From: Mytilus edulis
Lineage: Eukaryota; Mollusca; Bivalvia; Mytilida; Mytilidae
Direction of reading: 5' to 3'
DNA: 64,000 nucleotides
Assembly: GCF_963676685.1 (NCBI RefSeq)
Contig: NC_092345.1
Span: forward strand, 83,269,592 to 83,333,591
Shown here: positions 45,137-56,587 of the stretch, one piece after another
How positions within the stretch are numbered: position 1 is the stretch's first letter
Layout of the letters: the number at the start of each line of letters is the position of its first letter
The notes under the pieces: generated by a model
What the model was told of the DNA's origin: nothing
Databases searched by the model: none
Seen by the model: the letters and a program-made list of their open reading frames with translations, nothing else
Translations under genes and position numbers: made by a program

Positions 45137-48100
45137 ATGGCAAGAACTGTATTCTTGTTGCTTGGATTATTTCTTCCCGTTCTGATACAATCAGATGGTA
45201 AGCCGTTAAAACTGTATATCAAATCTTTGAACATCATTTAAATTGCTAGCGTTTACAAACTAAAAGTATTTGCGATGAAAGTTCTGGTATTTCTAATGAG
45301 TGTTTTATGGACTATTGTCTGTCTTTCCATGGCACATGTCACATGGCACTTCTATTATCATGAAAGTGTACCATACTTTCCCATCAAACTCCTGCATGTA
45401 TCAACCAAATTTTAGAAAGATGCACATTTTAGGGCTCGACCTCTACAGTCGTTTCAATAGACAAAACACTAAAGCATATTTTAATTTCTAACCATCTGCT
45501 ACTTTATTTCGGGGATAATACCGATATACTAAAAGTTCTAATAATGTGTATACACGGTTTGTTTGACAAGATTACCTGTTTACAAGATTAATATAAGAAC
45601 CACAGACTGTAGTTATTGAAATGCACTTACAAATAAGAAATGTCCGTACTTATATTGTCAATATTCAACTGTTTCCAGATTTGTGGAACCAAAGGTCAGT
45701 TTGTGAATCAAATTCTTGGTAATTTATACGACGATGCTTCTTCAGACCGAAACTGTTATGCCTAAAAATAATGATGACAACATATTAGATCATATTAAGC
45801 AGAGGGGATCTTAATTAGTATTCAGACTGATATAATAATTTTCTACCATTTCATTTAACTTATGTGATTACAGAATTTGAAAATGCATTCTGGCAACAAC
45901 AAAATATAGTAAATTCAATGAGTATAATGATGATAACAGAAAAAAAACCGCGTCATACGAAAAATATCTCTACCGTAACACTGATATAATCTGGTTTTGA
46001 TGTCCTTCATGGCAAACGTTACATGTGAAACTTGCTAAAAAAAATTTTTATCAAATATAAGGGAAATACTTAGATGTACGATATTAGTAAAATCCTTGAT
46101 ATTTTTCAATTTTGAAGACACCAAAATATCCTTAAATATAATAATTGACTTTCCCTTTTTACTCTATACGGCATTGCGATGAACGTTCTGGTATTTCTAT
46201 TATTTACTTGGAGACCTAATCCTGCTATCGCTTCAGTTTAGTCATATCAACTTTTCTTCAAACTTATATGAATTTTGTCTGTCAGATGACCACAGGACAA
46301 TAATAGTAAAAATACAAAATTGACATTTCCAGGGTTTTGGTCTTTCAGCAAATCGTTGACATAAGTACGAAGTTATACATAATCGTACTTTTGATCAGTA
46401 AAATTCATTGACTGATCTTTTATTTTTTATTATTGTATTGTGGAATATTGTCTGTCTTTCCATCTAATTAACTTAAGCAATTGTGTTTTTTTTCAATTTT
46501 ATTTTTTATAACCTTCTTCGATTAGTCTATTCAGCCAAAAGAAAATTTTGGATTCTGATACTCTTTTCCTTTATCAACAAGAAATACACTCATCATAGAT
46601 ACCGTGATTAATATTTATATGCGCCAGACGCTCGTTTCGTCTAATACGATGGGTGTCAAAATGGCACTTCTATAGATTATCCTGAAAATGTACCCATTAT
46701 TTCACATCAAACTCCTGTATGTATAAACCAAGTTTCATAAAGATGCACATTTTATGGCTTGACCGCTACGGGTCTTTTAAAGAGACAAAACACTAAAGCA
46801 TATATTAATCTGCTACTTTATTTTGGGGATATACTAACAGTTCTAATATTTTGATTAACACGATTTATTTGACAAGGTTTCCCGTTAACAAGATTAATAT
46901 AAGAAACACAGACTATAGTAACTGAAATCATCTTACATGTAATACTCGATGTCCGTACTTGAATTGTGAATGTTCAATTGTTCCCAGATTCTAGGAACGA
47001 AGGTACATTTGTGAATCAAAATTTTAGTAATCTATCTGACGAGGCTTATTTAGCCTTGGCTCACACAGAAAAGCAAACTATTAAGGGCCCCCAAAAAGAC
47101 TAGCGTAAATCATTAAAACGGGGAAACCAACGGATTAGTCTATATAAAAAATGTGAAACGAGAAACACATATGAACCACAACAACAAACGACAACTACTG
47201 AACATCAGATTCCTGACTTAGGACAGGTGCAATCAAATGCAGCCGGTTTAAACGTTTTAATATGTACCAATCTTCATCATTATCTGAAACAATAGTGTAA
47301 CATCCCAACATTAAAAGACACACGTCTATAGAATAGCAATTGAAATGGCTAAACTCAATCAAAAGACATATTAACACAAGTAAACATACACTGAACGAAT
47401 ACATTTGATATATGACACAATGTAAATACAATATCAATAAAATAAGGGGTAAGATGTTTAACAATTTTAGAAAAACAACAACAACATTGAACAAAAAGCA
47501 GTCATATAGAATAATGTACACAGGTAAATGAAAAAACGGAAACATTGTTTACAAAATAAATAGTTTTGGTGTTCATAGTACGGCATACATATTTGTATTT
47601 CATAATGATCGTTATATGTTTTCAATAACAGAAACAAAGTTCTCGATTTCAAATTTTTGTTTTCAAACATTCTGAAAAGTAATGTTCTGTTGTCGTTATT
47701 ATTTCTCTTTTACATCTTTCTCACTTTTTTATTTGATAGGTACATTTGATCCAAATGCCTTAGGCTTTGGGATGAGTAGCGGATCTGGTAGTGGATCAGA
47801 AACTGGGGGGTCTACTGGAGGATTCGGAGGAAGTGGTTTTGGACAGAGCAGTGGATCTGGAAGTGGATCTGCTAGTGGTGGATTCGGAGGAAGTGGTTTC
47901 GGGCAAAGCAGCGAATCTGGAAGTGGCTCTGCTAGTGGTGGATTTGGAGGAAGTGGTTTCGGACAAAGCAGCGGATCTGGAAGTGGATCTGGAAGTGGCT
48001 CTGCTAGTGGTGGATTTGGAGGAAGTGGTTTCGGACAAAGCAGCGGATCTGGAAGTGGATCTGGAAGTGGCTCTGCTAGTGGTGGATTTGGAGGAAGTGG

Positions 48101-49340
48101 TTTCGGACAAAGCAGCGGATCTGGAAGTGGGTCTGGAAGTGGCTCTGCTAGTGGTGGATTTGGAGGAAGTGGTTTTGGACAAAGCAGCGGATCTGGAAGT
48201 GGCTCTGCTAGTGGTGGATTTGGAGGAAGTGGTTTCGGACAAAGCAGCGGATCTGGAAGTGGGTCTGGAAGTGGCTCTGCTAGTGGTGGATTTGGAGGAA
48301 GTGGTTTCGGACAAAGCAGCGGATCTGGAAGTGGATCTGGAAGTGGCTCTGCTAGTGGTGGATTTGGAGGAAGTGGTTTCGGACAAAGCAGCGGATCTGG
48401 AAGTGGCTCTGCTAGTGGTGGATTTGGAGGAAGTGGTTTCGGACAAAGCAGCGGATCTGGAAGTGGATCTGGAAGTGGCTCTGCTAGTGGTGGATTTGGA
48501 GGAAGTGGTTTCGGACAAAGCAGCGGATCTGGAAGTGGCTCTGCTAGTGGTGGATTTGGAGGAAGTGGTTTCGGACAAAGCAGTGGATCTGGAAGTGGAT
48601 CTGGAAGTGGCTCTGCTAGTGGTGGATTTGGAGGAAGTGGTTTCGGACAAAGCAGTGGATCTGGAAGTGGATCTGGAAGTGGCTCTGCTAGTGGTGGATT
48701 TGGAGGAAGTGGTTTCGGACAAAGCAGCGGATCTGGAAGTGGATCTGGAAGTGGCTCTGCTAGTGGTGGATTTGGAGGAAGTGGTTTCGGACAAAGCAGC
48801 GGATCTGGAAGTGGATCTGGAAGTGGCTCTGCTAGTGGTGGATTTGGAGGAAGTGGTTTCGGACAAAGCAGCGGATCTGGAAGTGGAGGATTTGGAAGTG
48901 GTTCCGGTTCTGGTAGTGGATCGGGCAGTGGAGGAACTTCTGGTGGATTTGGAAGTGGTTCTGGTTTTGGAAGTGGAGGAGGCGATAGCAGCAGTTCAGG
49001 TGGATTTGGAAGTGGTTCTGGTTTTGGAAGTGGAGGAGGCGATAGCAGCAGTTCAGGTGGATTTGGAAGTGGTTCTGGTTTTGGTAGTGGATCAGGAAGT
49101 GGATCGGGCAGTGGAGGAACTTCTGGAGGATTTGGAAGTGGTTCCGGTTTTGGTAGTGGATCAGGAAGTGGATCGGGCAGTGGAGGAACTTCTGGTGGAT
49201 TTGGAAGTGGTTCTGGGTTTGGTAGCAGTAGTTCTTCGTCAAGCAGTGGTAGTTCATCAAGCAGCAGCAGTAGCGGCAGTTCTGGTACATTTGATCCGAA
49301 TGCAATCAATGCTAACTTCGGAAGTTTTGGTGGAAAATAA
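45137..49340 (+). CDS. Secreted Gly/Ser-rich repeat protein, two exons
   Basis: Exon 1 (45137-45197) encodes a signal peptide starting MARTVFLLLGLF and ending near LIQSD, with a strong start context (CACCATGG) and a phase-1 GTAAGC donor. Exon 2 (47740-49340) follows a TTTGATAG acceptor in matching phase and runs to a TAA, giving 553 residues in total. The mature protein begins GTFDPNALGFG and ends GTFDPNA followed by INANFGSFGGK, so the same TFDPNA motif caps both ends. Between them are 16 copies of GGFGGSGFGQSS plus SG runs, then GGFGSGSGFG units and a poly-Ser stretch. No Cys or Lys occurs in the repeat region. Composition recalls structural or shell/byssus matrix proteins, but I cannot name a family. 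The extracellular role is inferred from the signal peptide and composition. Confidence 0.85.
45270..47060 (+). repeat. Direct duplication inside the Gly/Ser gene intron
   Basis: 45270-45745 and 46165-47060 share long blocks in the same order: TTGCGATGAA-GTTCTGGTATTTCTA, ATTGTCTGTCTTTCCAT, AAAGATGCACATTTTA, AGACAAAACACTAAAGCATAT and AGATTAATATAAGAA. Identity is about 80 percent. The second copy is expanded, partly by a CATCATAGATACC-type repeat (46584-46645). Confidence 0.75.
47040..47545 (+). repeat. Composite mussel dispersed repeat
   Basis: Shares GAAACGAGAAACAC, CAACAAACGACAACTACTGAAC and AAACAATAGTGTAACATC in order with 38450-38720. It ends about 195 bp before the acceptor of the Gly/Ser exon. 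Confidence 0.68.
47820..48890 (+). repeat. Coding minisatellite, 16 units of 60 or 72 bp
   Basis: Unit starts (GGATTYGGAGGAAGTGG) recur at 60-bp (five units) or 72-bp (ten units) spacing; the longer form has one extra 12-bp GGATCTGGAAGT. Units are almost identical even at silent positions, pointing to recent unequal exchange. Because the period is a multiple of three and stops are absent, other frames on both strands also stay open. Confidence 0.93.
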
Positions 49341-49448
49341 ACACCAAATGTATTTTATTTGTTTATATTTTCCCCAATCATGCATATGTATTGCGTTTGT
49401 TTCCTATGTTTCATAAAATAGCAATGGTTTTATCCGAAAAATATTAAG

Positions 49449-49454
49449 AATAAA
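49449..49454 (+). terminator. Polyadenylation signal of the Gly/Ser gene
   Basis: AATAAA 108 bp after the stop codon, in an AT-rich 3' UTR. It is the first good match downstream. Confidence 0.6.
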
Positions 49455-50093
49455 CATCTAAAATCTGAGTATAAAGTTTGTGTGATTTACACACAAAACT
49501 GCTGTCATTGCTGATAATTGTATATATTAATGATGTCACGAAAATAGAATAACTAATAGTTAATCAGTAAATAACATAAATAGTACTTACGTTTCATAAA
49601 GTGCATTACACGTTATGTAAATCATACAAATACATTATCATTAGGGTTTAAACTTTTAGTCTTCGACTAAAATATTTTCCGCTTACGATTAATTCTAATT
49701 CGCTTCGATCGCCTTTGCAAAATAAATCAAAGTACTGAAGTACTGAACATCATATGACAGCAAGTTCTTGTGAATGGTCAAAAGCACACGTCACAGAAAA
49801 AGATCACATCTCTATACCTGAAACTGAGGTTAATGTACAGAGATATATTTTTTTCTGAGACAAGTTCGTGCGTAGATGATGAATAAATGACAGAAAATTC
49901 AACTGCACCGTAATAACCATTATATTGTAGTAATACAAATCAGTAAACCTGGGATTTTTATACTAATATAATAATAGTCCCAGAGTATACACTGGTTTGT
50001 TGTTATATTTTATATCAATATAATAGTTGCATGTATATTTAATTTTCATTCATTTGTATATCATTCTATTCTACTATTCTTATAAAAGTGCAG

Positions 50094-50233
50094 TGCAAGT
50101 TCATGTTGGACACTCTTCTGTAAAAAAAAAAGATTTTTCTAAAAGGTTGGATATGAGAAGCCATTCATATTTTCCCGCAAAAACAATTACAGAGTTACCG
50201 GTCCTTGCTGGGAGTGTCGCAAAACGTTCTTGA
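50094..50233 (+). CDS. Candidate terminal exon, unknown product
   Basis: After an acceptor-like AAAAGTGCAG, a phase-1 segment of 46 codons reads VQVHVGHSSVKKKDFSKRL and ends ELPVLAGSVAKRS, then stops at TGA. The codons look more gene-like than the surroundings, but no family is recognised. Its phase would accept the Gly/Ser gene's signal exon (phase 1), an untested possibility. The duplicated block X begins at the base after the stop. Confidence 0.28.
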
Positions 50234-52277
50234 GATATTCTTCCGCAAGCTCTTAACACAACTTTTCGGTACGTGTGCATAGATATTATCAATGATTTTT
50301 TTACATTTTCATATTATTAATTTGTGTTTAAAAATTTCTTTTTTTAAGGAGTATCCATTAAAAAAATGAATTTAAAACAAGCGATAAGTAATGTTATTTT
50401 GCATTACACAATGTCCGCGGATCTATAATTTTTATAGATCGGTTGAAAACCCAAAACTAATTTGCATAATGGAAATGTAGGCGATAGCAATACATCGGAA
50501 TGACCTCATGGTCATCTGGATGTAAAAAATAAAATAATAAAACTACAAGAAAAGTTTAAAACAGATTGTCCATGACCAAAAGACAAAACCACTAGCTCAA
50601 ACACATTAAACGAATGGAAAACAACTGTCATATTCCTTAATGGCATTTCTTTGTGTAGAAAATGGTTGATTAATCCTGGTTTTATAGCTACAAAAACCTC
50701 CCGGTTTTAGTAAGTAACCCGGATTTGATTTCTCTCAATCGATTTATGACTTTTGAACAAACTAATACTACTGTTGCCTTCATGTATGACTGTTCCAAGT
50801 TTCTCGTTATCCATTATACTTATCAAGATAATAAGCCAAAACGGATTTTTTAAAAACAATTTTCATTTAGGGACTAGGGGAATCTACCATTATTGCCATG
50901 TTGACTTATTTTTAGATCTTGCTGATCATAGCAAGTAGTACAAAATTAAGGGCATATCTATAAGGAGTTTTCTAACAGTTTTTGTGTAAATAGACAGTAG
51001 TTGATATCAGTATTAGTCGAGACTCTCCTGTATTAAAAGAGAACATGAATTGAATATTAGTTACTTCACTTAAAGACATTAACACCTAACTAACCTTTCA
51101 AATTTGTGTAAGGTAAGGATGTCACTTGAATGTCATTATCTATGTCGTGTTAAGAGCTTCAATTCTCAATGATTCTTTATTCTTTGAGTACAGTCACAAC
51201 AGTATACATTAACATAAGGCAAATATATATATATAGAATAATAAATTATTTTCACTTGATAACAATCCTTTTTGTTTTGGTTCAGTAAATAAATTATAAA
51301 TTTAAAACCAATGAACATGATCAACAATGATAAACCTCCCAAAAAAATATTTTAAAATGACATAGCTTATTGGCTCAAAAATATTAGAATAACATGCAAA
51401 CATTTGTATTAAAGATCAAGAGAATAACACCCAGTTCCAAGATCTTTTTTTTATTACAATAACATAAATGATATTCTTCCGCAAGCTCTTAACACAACTT
51501 TTCGGTACGTGTGCATAGATATTATCAATGATTTTTTTAAATTTTATATATATATATATCTAACAACAAAACATTTTCATATTATTAATTTGTGTTTAAA
51601 AATTTCTTTTTTTAAGGAGTATCCATTAAAAAAATGAATTTAAAACAAGCGATAAGTAATGTTATTTTGCATTACACAATGTCCGCGGATCTATAATTTT
51701 TATAGATCGGTTGAAAACCTAAAACTAATTTGCATAATGGAAATGTAGGCGATAGCAATACATCGGAATGACCTCATGGTTATCTGGATGTAAAAAATAA
51801 AATAATAAAACTACAAGAAAAGTTTAAAACAGATTGTCCATGACCAAAAGACAAAACCACTAGCTCAAACACATTAAACGAATGGAAAACAACTGTCATA
51901 TTCCTTAATGGCATTTCTTTGTGTAGAAAATGGTTGATTAATCCTGGTTTTATAGCTACAAAAACCTCCCGGTTTTAGTAAGTAACCCGGATTTGATTTC
52001 TCTCAATCGATTTATGACTTTTGAACAAACTAATACTACTGTTGCCTTCATGTATGACTGTTCCAAGTTTCTCGTTATCCATTATACTTATCAAGATAAT
52101 AAGCCAAAACGGATTTTTTAAAAACAATCTTCATTTAGGGACTAGGGGAATCTACCATTATTGCCATGTTGACTTATTTTTAGATCTTGCTGATCATAGC
52201 AAGTAGTACAAAATTAAGGGCATATCTATAAGGAGTTTTCTAACAGTTTTTGTGTAAATAGACAGTAGTTGATATCA
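50234..52277 (+). repeat. Direct repeat pair X...X' around a second duplicated block
   Basis: X (50234-51009) and X' (51470-52277) are ~99 percent identical apart from a ~29-bp TA-rich insertion in X'. The segment between them (Y, 51010-51467) is itself ~90 percent identical to 56113-56587. X has no long frame; both copies contain the same 61-residue frame (50753 and 52021). Candidate explanations are a short LTR-type element with ~780-bp repeats or a recent segmental duplication. Confidence 0.8.
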
Positions 52278-52599
52278 ACACTCAGAACATCTTGTCAGAA
52301 TTTTTTTTACGCTTATAGACAAAATTTACATACGAGCAGGTACCCTTATGATTCATTCTTAGCCATATCAGCCTTGCTGTTGTAAAGGCGGGATCACTGG
52401 ACACATTTATAAATTAGATACCACTAAAATGCCTGTTGTAATTTGGGTCAGTAGTTTCAGAGGGGAATTATTTAGGCCAGGTACCCATCATCAAATTTTT
52501 CTGAAATAATTCTAAGCACCTGCAATACTTCAACACATTTGTATATTGTAAAGTGCATATTGGAAATGTAATTCTTAAACGAGCTATACAGTTAGTTAA

Positions 52600-52944
52600 A
52601 TAGGTTACAAACACTTCCTTGTGACTGCTGCTGGAAATGACTTAAAAGAGGGACGAAAGATACCAAAGGGACAGTCAAACTCATAAATCTAAAACAAACT
52701 GACAACGCCATGGCTAAAAATGAAAAAGACAAACAGAAAAACAATAGTACACATGACACAACATAGAAAACTAAAGAATAAACAACACGAACCCCACCAG
52801 AAACTAGGGGGGATCTCAGGTGCTCCGGAAGGGTAAGCAGATCCTGCTCCACACGTGGCACCCGTCGTGTTGCTTATGTGATTACAAATCCGGTAAATAG
52901 TCTAATTCGGTAGGTCACATTCATGAAAGGGAAGGGGATTGTAG
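52600..52944 (-). other. Probable 3' region of Penelope-like element copy 1
   Basis: Lies directly downstream of the reverse transcriptase frame on the same strand. The text contains CCATGGCGTTGTCAGTTTG and CTTTGGTATCTTTCGTCC (minus strand), strings that I associate with mollusc retroelement 3' ends. The 89-residue frame here is not a gene. Confidence 0.5.
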
Positions 52945-53905
52945 TTACGACGTAAGGAACATATCCGATATCATTTGTGAAACGGTTATTCCATAACGGT
53001 CAACCAACTCGTGATGGCGTCCGTAAAATTTACGAAGGGATGATTTCAACTTCACCATTTGGAACTCTTGGTTTTATAGCTTCCTTGTGAGCAGTAACCC
53101 TCTATCAAGAAAATCATGATAGGAAATGCAAGCACGGGAATATCGTATCAATTGGGAGATATATACCCCGTATGGAGGTGCTGCTGGAATGTTGCTACTT
53201 AGAAATGGAAAGTTCACAATTGGAAAGCTGAAATCATCTCTTTTGTCGTAAAGTTTTGTTTTCAACCGACCCTCATTGTCAATTTCTAGATGTAAGTCAA
53301 GATATGAAGCCGATTTAACTGTATCTGTAGTATCCTTTATCTCCAATTCGATGGGATAGATGCGTTCCACATAGTCACCAAATTTTGAATTGTTTAGTGA
53401 AAGAACGTCATCTATATAGCGAAAAGTAGAGTTAAAGGATATTGCTAACTTCTTATCTTTCTTCCTAAGAAGTTCCTGCATGAAGTCAGCCTCATAATAA
53501 TAAAGAAACAAGTCGGCAAGTAGAGGGGCACAGTTTGTTCCCATTGGGATGCCGACAGTCTGTTGAAAAATACGTCCTCCAAACGTTACAAATATGTTGT
53601 CAATCAAGAAATCAAGCATCTTGATAATATCGGTTTCAGAGAATTTTTTGTTTAAATCAAAGTGATTCTTTACAAAGTATGATTTATCCCTCCCTAAGAC
53701 AAGATACTTGTATCTACGTTGGCCATTCTTTTTTATGAAGCAAAGTAATACCAACTCTTTCAATTTGTCTTTTAGTTTGAAATGTGGAATACTTGTGTAA
53801 TAGTAGAAAAGTCAAATGTTTTAATACTGTTACAAGATGAAAGAGAGTTAGATTGTATGTACTCTAAAAGATCTTTGGAATTTTTAAGTATCCACATCTG
53901 ATTCA
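52945..53905 (-). pseudogene. Penelope-like reverse transcriptase, broken copy 1
   Basis: The main frame (53763 down to 53077) has the RT signatures GIPMGTNCAPLLAD (residues 71-84) and FRYIDD (114-119), then FPIVNFPF and YGVYISQLIRYSR. These match the RT of Penelope-like retroelements common in bivalves. A TAA at 53074-53076 interrupts the thumb region, after which the same frame continues to 52945. Upstream, a one-base frameshift near 53800 separates the segment with MWILKNS-like sequence, and homology stops near 53905. No GIY-YIG nuclease motif was found. The copy is 5'-truncated and inactive. Confidence 0.78.
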
Positions 53906-54195
53906 CGCCACTTGTGTCAAACGAAAAATATACACAATATGTGCAAAAATATACAAAAGTGAGATAATTTCAACACAAAAAATCAATTAACAAACTGGAA
54001 CCCTCAAATGAGACTACAGCTTTATATTAACAAACAGTTAACACTAACTAAGGTGCACATCTTGAATATTTATCAACAGAAGTTTCAGGCTATGAATAGA
54101 AAATTGTAAGAAGAATTTGAGTTCAAGTTTCAAACTATGAATAGCAAATTGTATGCGGAATTGAATTCATAAGAAAATTTCCATGCCTTTCTGAT

Positions 54196-54300
54196 ACACA
54201 TCATATTTTAAATCATCGAGCATCACTGAAGAGACATGTATTGTCGAAATGCGCATCTGGTGCAAGAAAATTGGTACCGTTAATTTTATTAAACCAGATT
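54196..54300 (+). repeat. Dispersed mussel repeat (GAGCATCACTGAAGAGACAT)
   Basis: Contains CGAGCATCACTGAAGAGACA and CGAAATGCGCATCTGGTGCA, which I recall as a frequent bivalve short repeat. It lies between the two reverse transcriptase copies. Confidence 0.6.
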
Positions 54301-54425
54301 TTCATTTAGCAAAATTGAAAATTATAAAATAATAATCAACAGGAATGGTTTTGTTGCATTTTAGGACTCCAAAAGATGTGAAAAGCACATAAATTGATAC
54401 GTCACATCATTAATAATTTTTATTT

Positions 54426-55155
54426 GATAACATCTTTGTTCGCTTTGAGGATTCCGTATATCGTCAAGTTATTGGAATTCCAATGGGGACTAACTGTGCA
54501 CCACTTATTGCGGAACTGTTTTTGTATTGTTCTGAGTTACAATTTATGACTAAAATTAGCAAAGACCCATCGAAACAACATTTGATACAAAAATTTAACA
54601 ATACTTTTAGATATTTGGATGATATATTGGCTCTCAATAATAAACAACTTCAGTATGTATACTAAAGAAATTTATCCTGTTGAACTTACTTTAAATAAAG
54701 CTAATACTAACAATGACCCCTGCCCTTTCCTCAATCTTGATATCTTTATCATTAACTGGAAGCTTAATACAAAAAATAATCATAAAAGAATTGATTTTTC
54801 ATTTCCTATCGTTAATTATCCATTTTTAGATGGTGAAGTTCCCTTGTCACCATCTTATGGTGTTTATATATCTCAACTTATACGATTCGCTGGTGTATGT
54901 AACAAGATATTAAATTTTAGCCAGAGAAATTTATGTATTACTGAAAAATTATTACACCAGGGTTTTCGATATCACAAACTAGTCAAAACATTTACTAAAT
55001 TTTATCATCGGTATAAGCAAATAATTCTTAAATATAACTCAAGATGCAGACATCTTATACGCTCAGGTATTTCACATCCAATCTTTTATGGAAATATTCT
55101 TTACAAAGCACAAAGATGCTCAAAAGCTTACAAAACCTTTAAACAGACTTATTAA
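54426..55155 (+). pseudogene. Penelope-like reverse transcriptase, broken copy 2
   Basis: The first frame holds GIPMGTNCAPLIAELF and FRYLDD; the second (54619-55155) holds KEIYPVELTL, FPIVNYPF and SYGVYISQLIRFA plus the C-terminal thumb. The change of frame falls near 54640-54660, so a small indel disrupts the gene. The sequence is clearly a different subfamily from copy 1 (YLDD instead of YIDD, long insert differences). The 5' half, including the first RT motifs, is absent. Confidence 0.78.
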
Positions 55156-55895
55156 GAAGGATATAGTTACGATACTGTTGTCAGGTCATTAAAGATTGCA
55201 TATTTTGGCTTTAATATTGATTCACTTATAGGGTCTTTGCATCAGAACTAAACACATTTATTTAAAAAACAGTTGTTGGCATGACACCGGTTATGTTCTT
55301 CTCATATATTTTATGATAGTATGATACTTAACCCCTAACGTGAGGGATTGTGCCTGATATTCATATAATGAAGACATAATCTTTCAATCAGTTTAATTGA
55401 GCTCTGGAGCTGGCATGTCAGTTAACTGCTAGTAGACTGTTGGTATTTATGTATTATTGTCATTTTATTTATTTTCTTTTGTTACATCTTCTGACATCGG
55501 ACTCGGACTTCTCTTGAACTGAATTTTAATGTGCATATTGTTATGCATTTACTTTTCTACATTGGCTAGAGGGATAGGGGGAGGGTTGAGATCTCATAAA
55601 CATGTTTTACCCCGCCACAATTTTGCGTCTGTCCCAAGTTAGGAGCCTCTGGCCTTTGTTAGTCTTGTATGATTTTTAATTTTAGTTTCTTGTGTATAAT
55701 TCTGAGTTTAGTATGACGTCCATTATGACTGTACCAGTATACATATTTTTTAAGGGGCCAGCTGAAGGACACCTACGGGTGCAGGAGTTTCTCGCTACAT
55801 TGAAGACCCATTGGTGGCCTTCGGCTGTTGTCTGCTCTATGGTCGGGTTGTTGTCGCTTTGACATATTCCCCATTTCCTTTCTCAATTTTATTTC
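55156..55895 (+). other. 3' UTR of Penelope-like element copy 2
   Basis: Non-coding. Ends in GGCCAGCTGAAGGACACCTA, CATTGAAGACCCATTGGTGG and TTGACATATTCCCCATTTCC, a tail I recognise from many mollusc retroelement copies. Confidence 0.65.
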
Positions 55896-56112
55896 ACTTC
55901 TTGTCTAGCAACATTACAATGAAAATTAATCTAAGTTTCCCTTTTGAAATCTTATATCAATGAGTGTTATCAGGACTAAGATGGATTAGCAATGAAAAGT
56001 CCATATCATGTCAATTTTACATAGTTCTAGTGAGGGACTTGTCTCATATCAACTCATTTTATAAATCCATTACAAAGGAAATACTGATTTCTATTATGAA
56101 TTCTTCCTTGTA

Positions 56113-56587
56113 GTATTAGTCAAGACTCTCCTGTATTAACAGAGAACATGAATTGAATATTAGTATCTTCACTTAAAGACATTAACACCTAACTAACCTT
56201 TCAAATTTGAGTAAGGATGTCACTTGAATGTCATTATCTATGTCGTGTTAAGAGCTACAATTCTAACACCATGCACTTCTCAATTATTCTTTATTCTTTG
56301 AGTACATTCACAACAGTATACATTAACATAAGGCAAATATATATATAAAATAATAAATTCTTTTTTACTTTTAAAATAACAATCCTTTTTGTTTTGGTTC
56401 AGTAAATAAATTATAAATTTAAAACCAATGAACATGATTAACAATGATAAACCTTCAATAAAAAATATTTAAAAATGATATAGCTTAAAGGCTAAAAAAT
56501 AACAGAATTTCATGCAGACATTTGTATGAAAGAGCAAACGAATTACACCCAGTTCCAAGGTTTCTTTTTTTATTACAATTACATATA
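56113..56587 (+). repeat. Second copy of block Y
   Basis: Matches 51010-51467 throughout, with substitutions and small gaps (AGACTCTCCTGTATTAA, CACCTAACTAACCTTTCAAA, TATACATTAACATAAGGCAA). No coding frame. Confidence 0.82.

Noticed and set aside
47729-49416. Long open frames (up to 541 residues) in other frames and on the minus strand over the Gly/Ser repeat
   Set aside because: They are shadows of a repeat with a period divisible by three. Only the plus frame has a matching signal-peptide exon, splice phase and family-like composition.
50753-52206. Two nearly identical 61-residue frames
   Set aside because: Identity reflects the recent duplication of block X; the frame has no start context or recognisable family.
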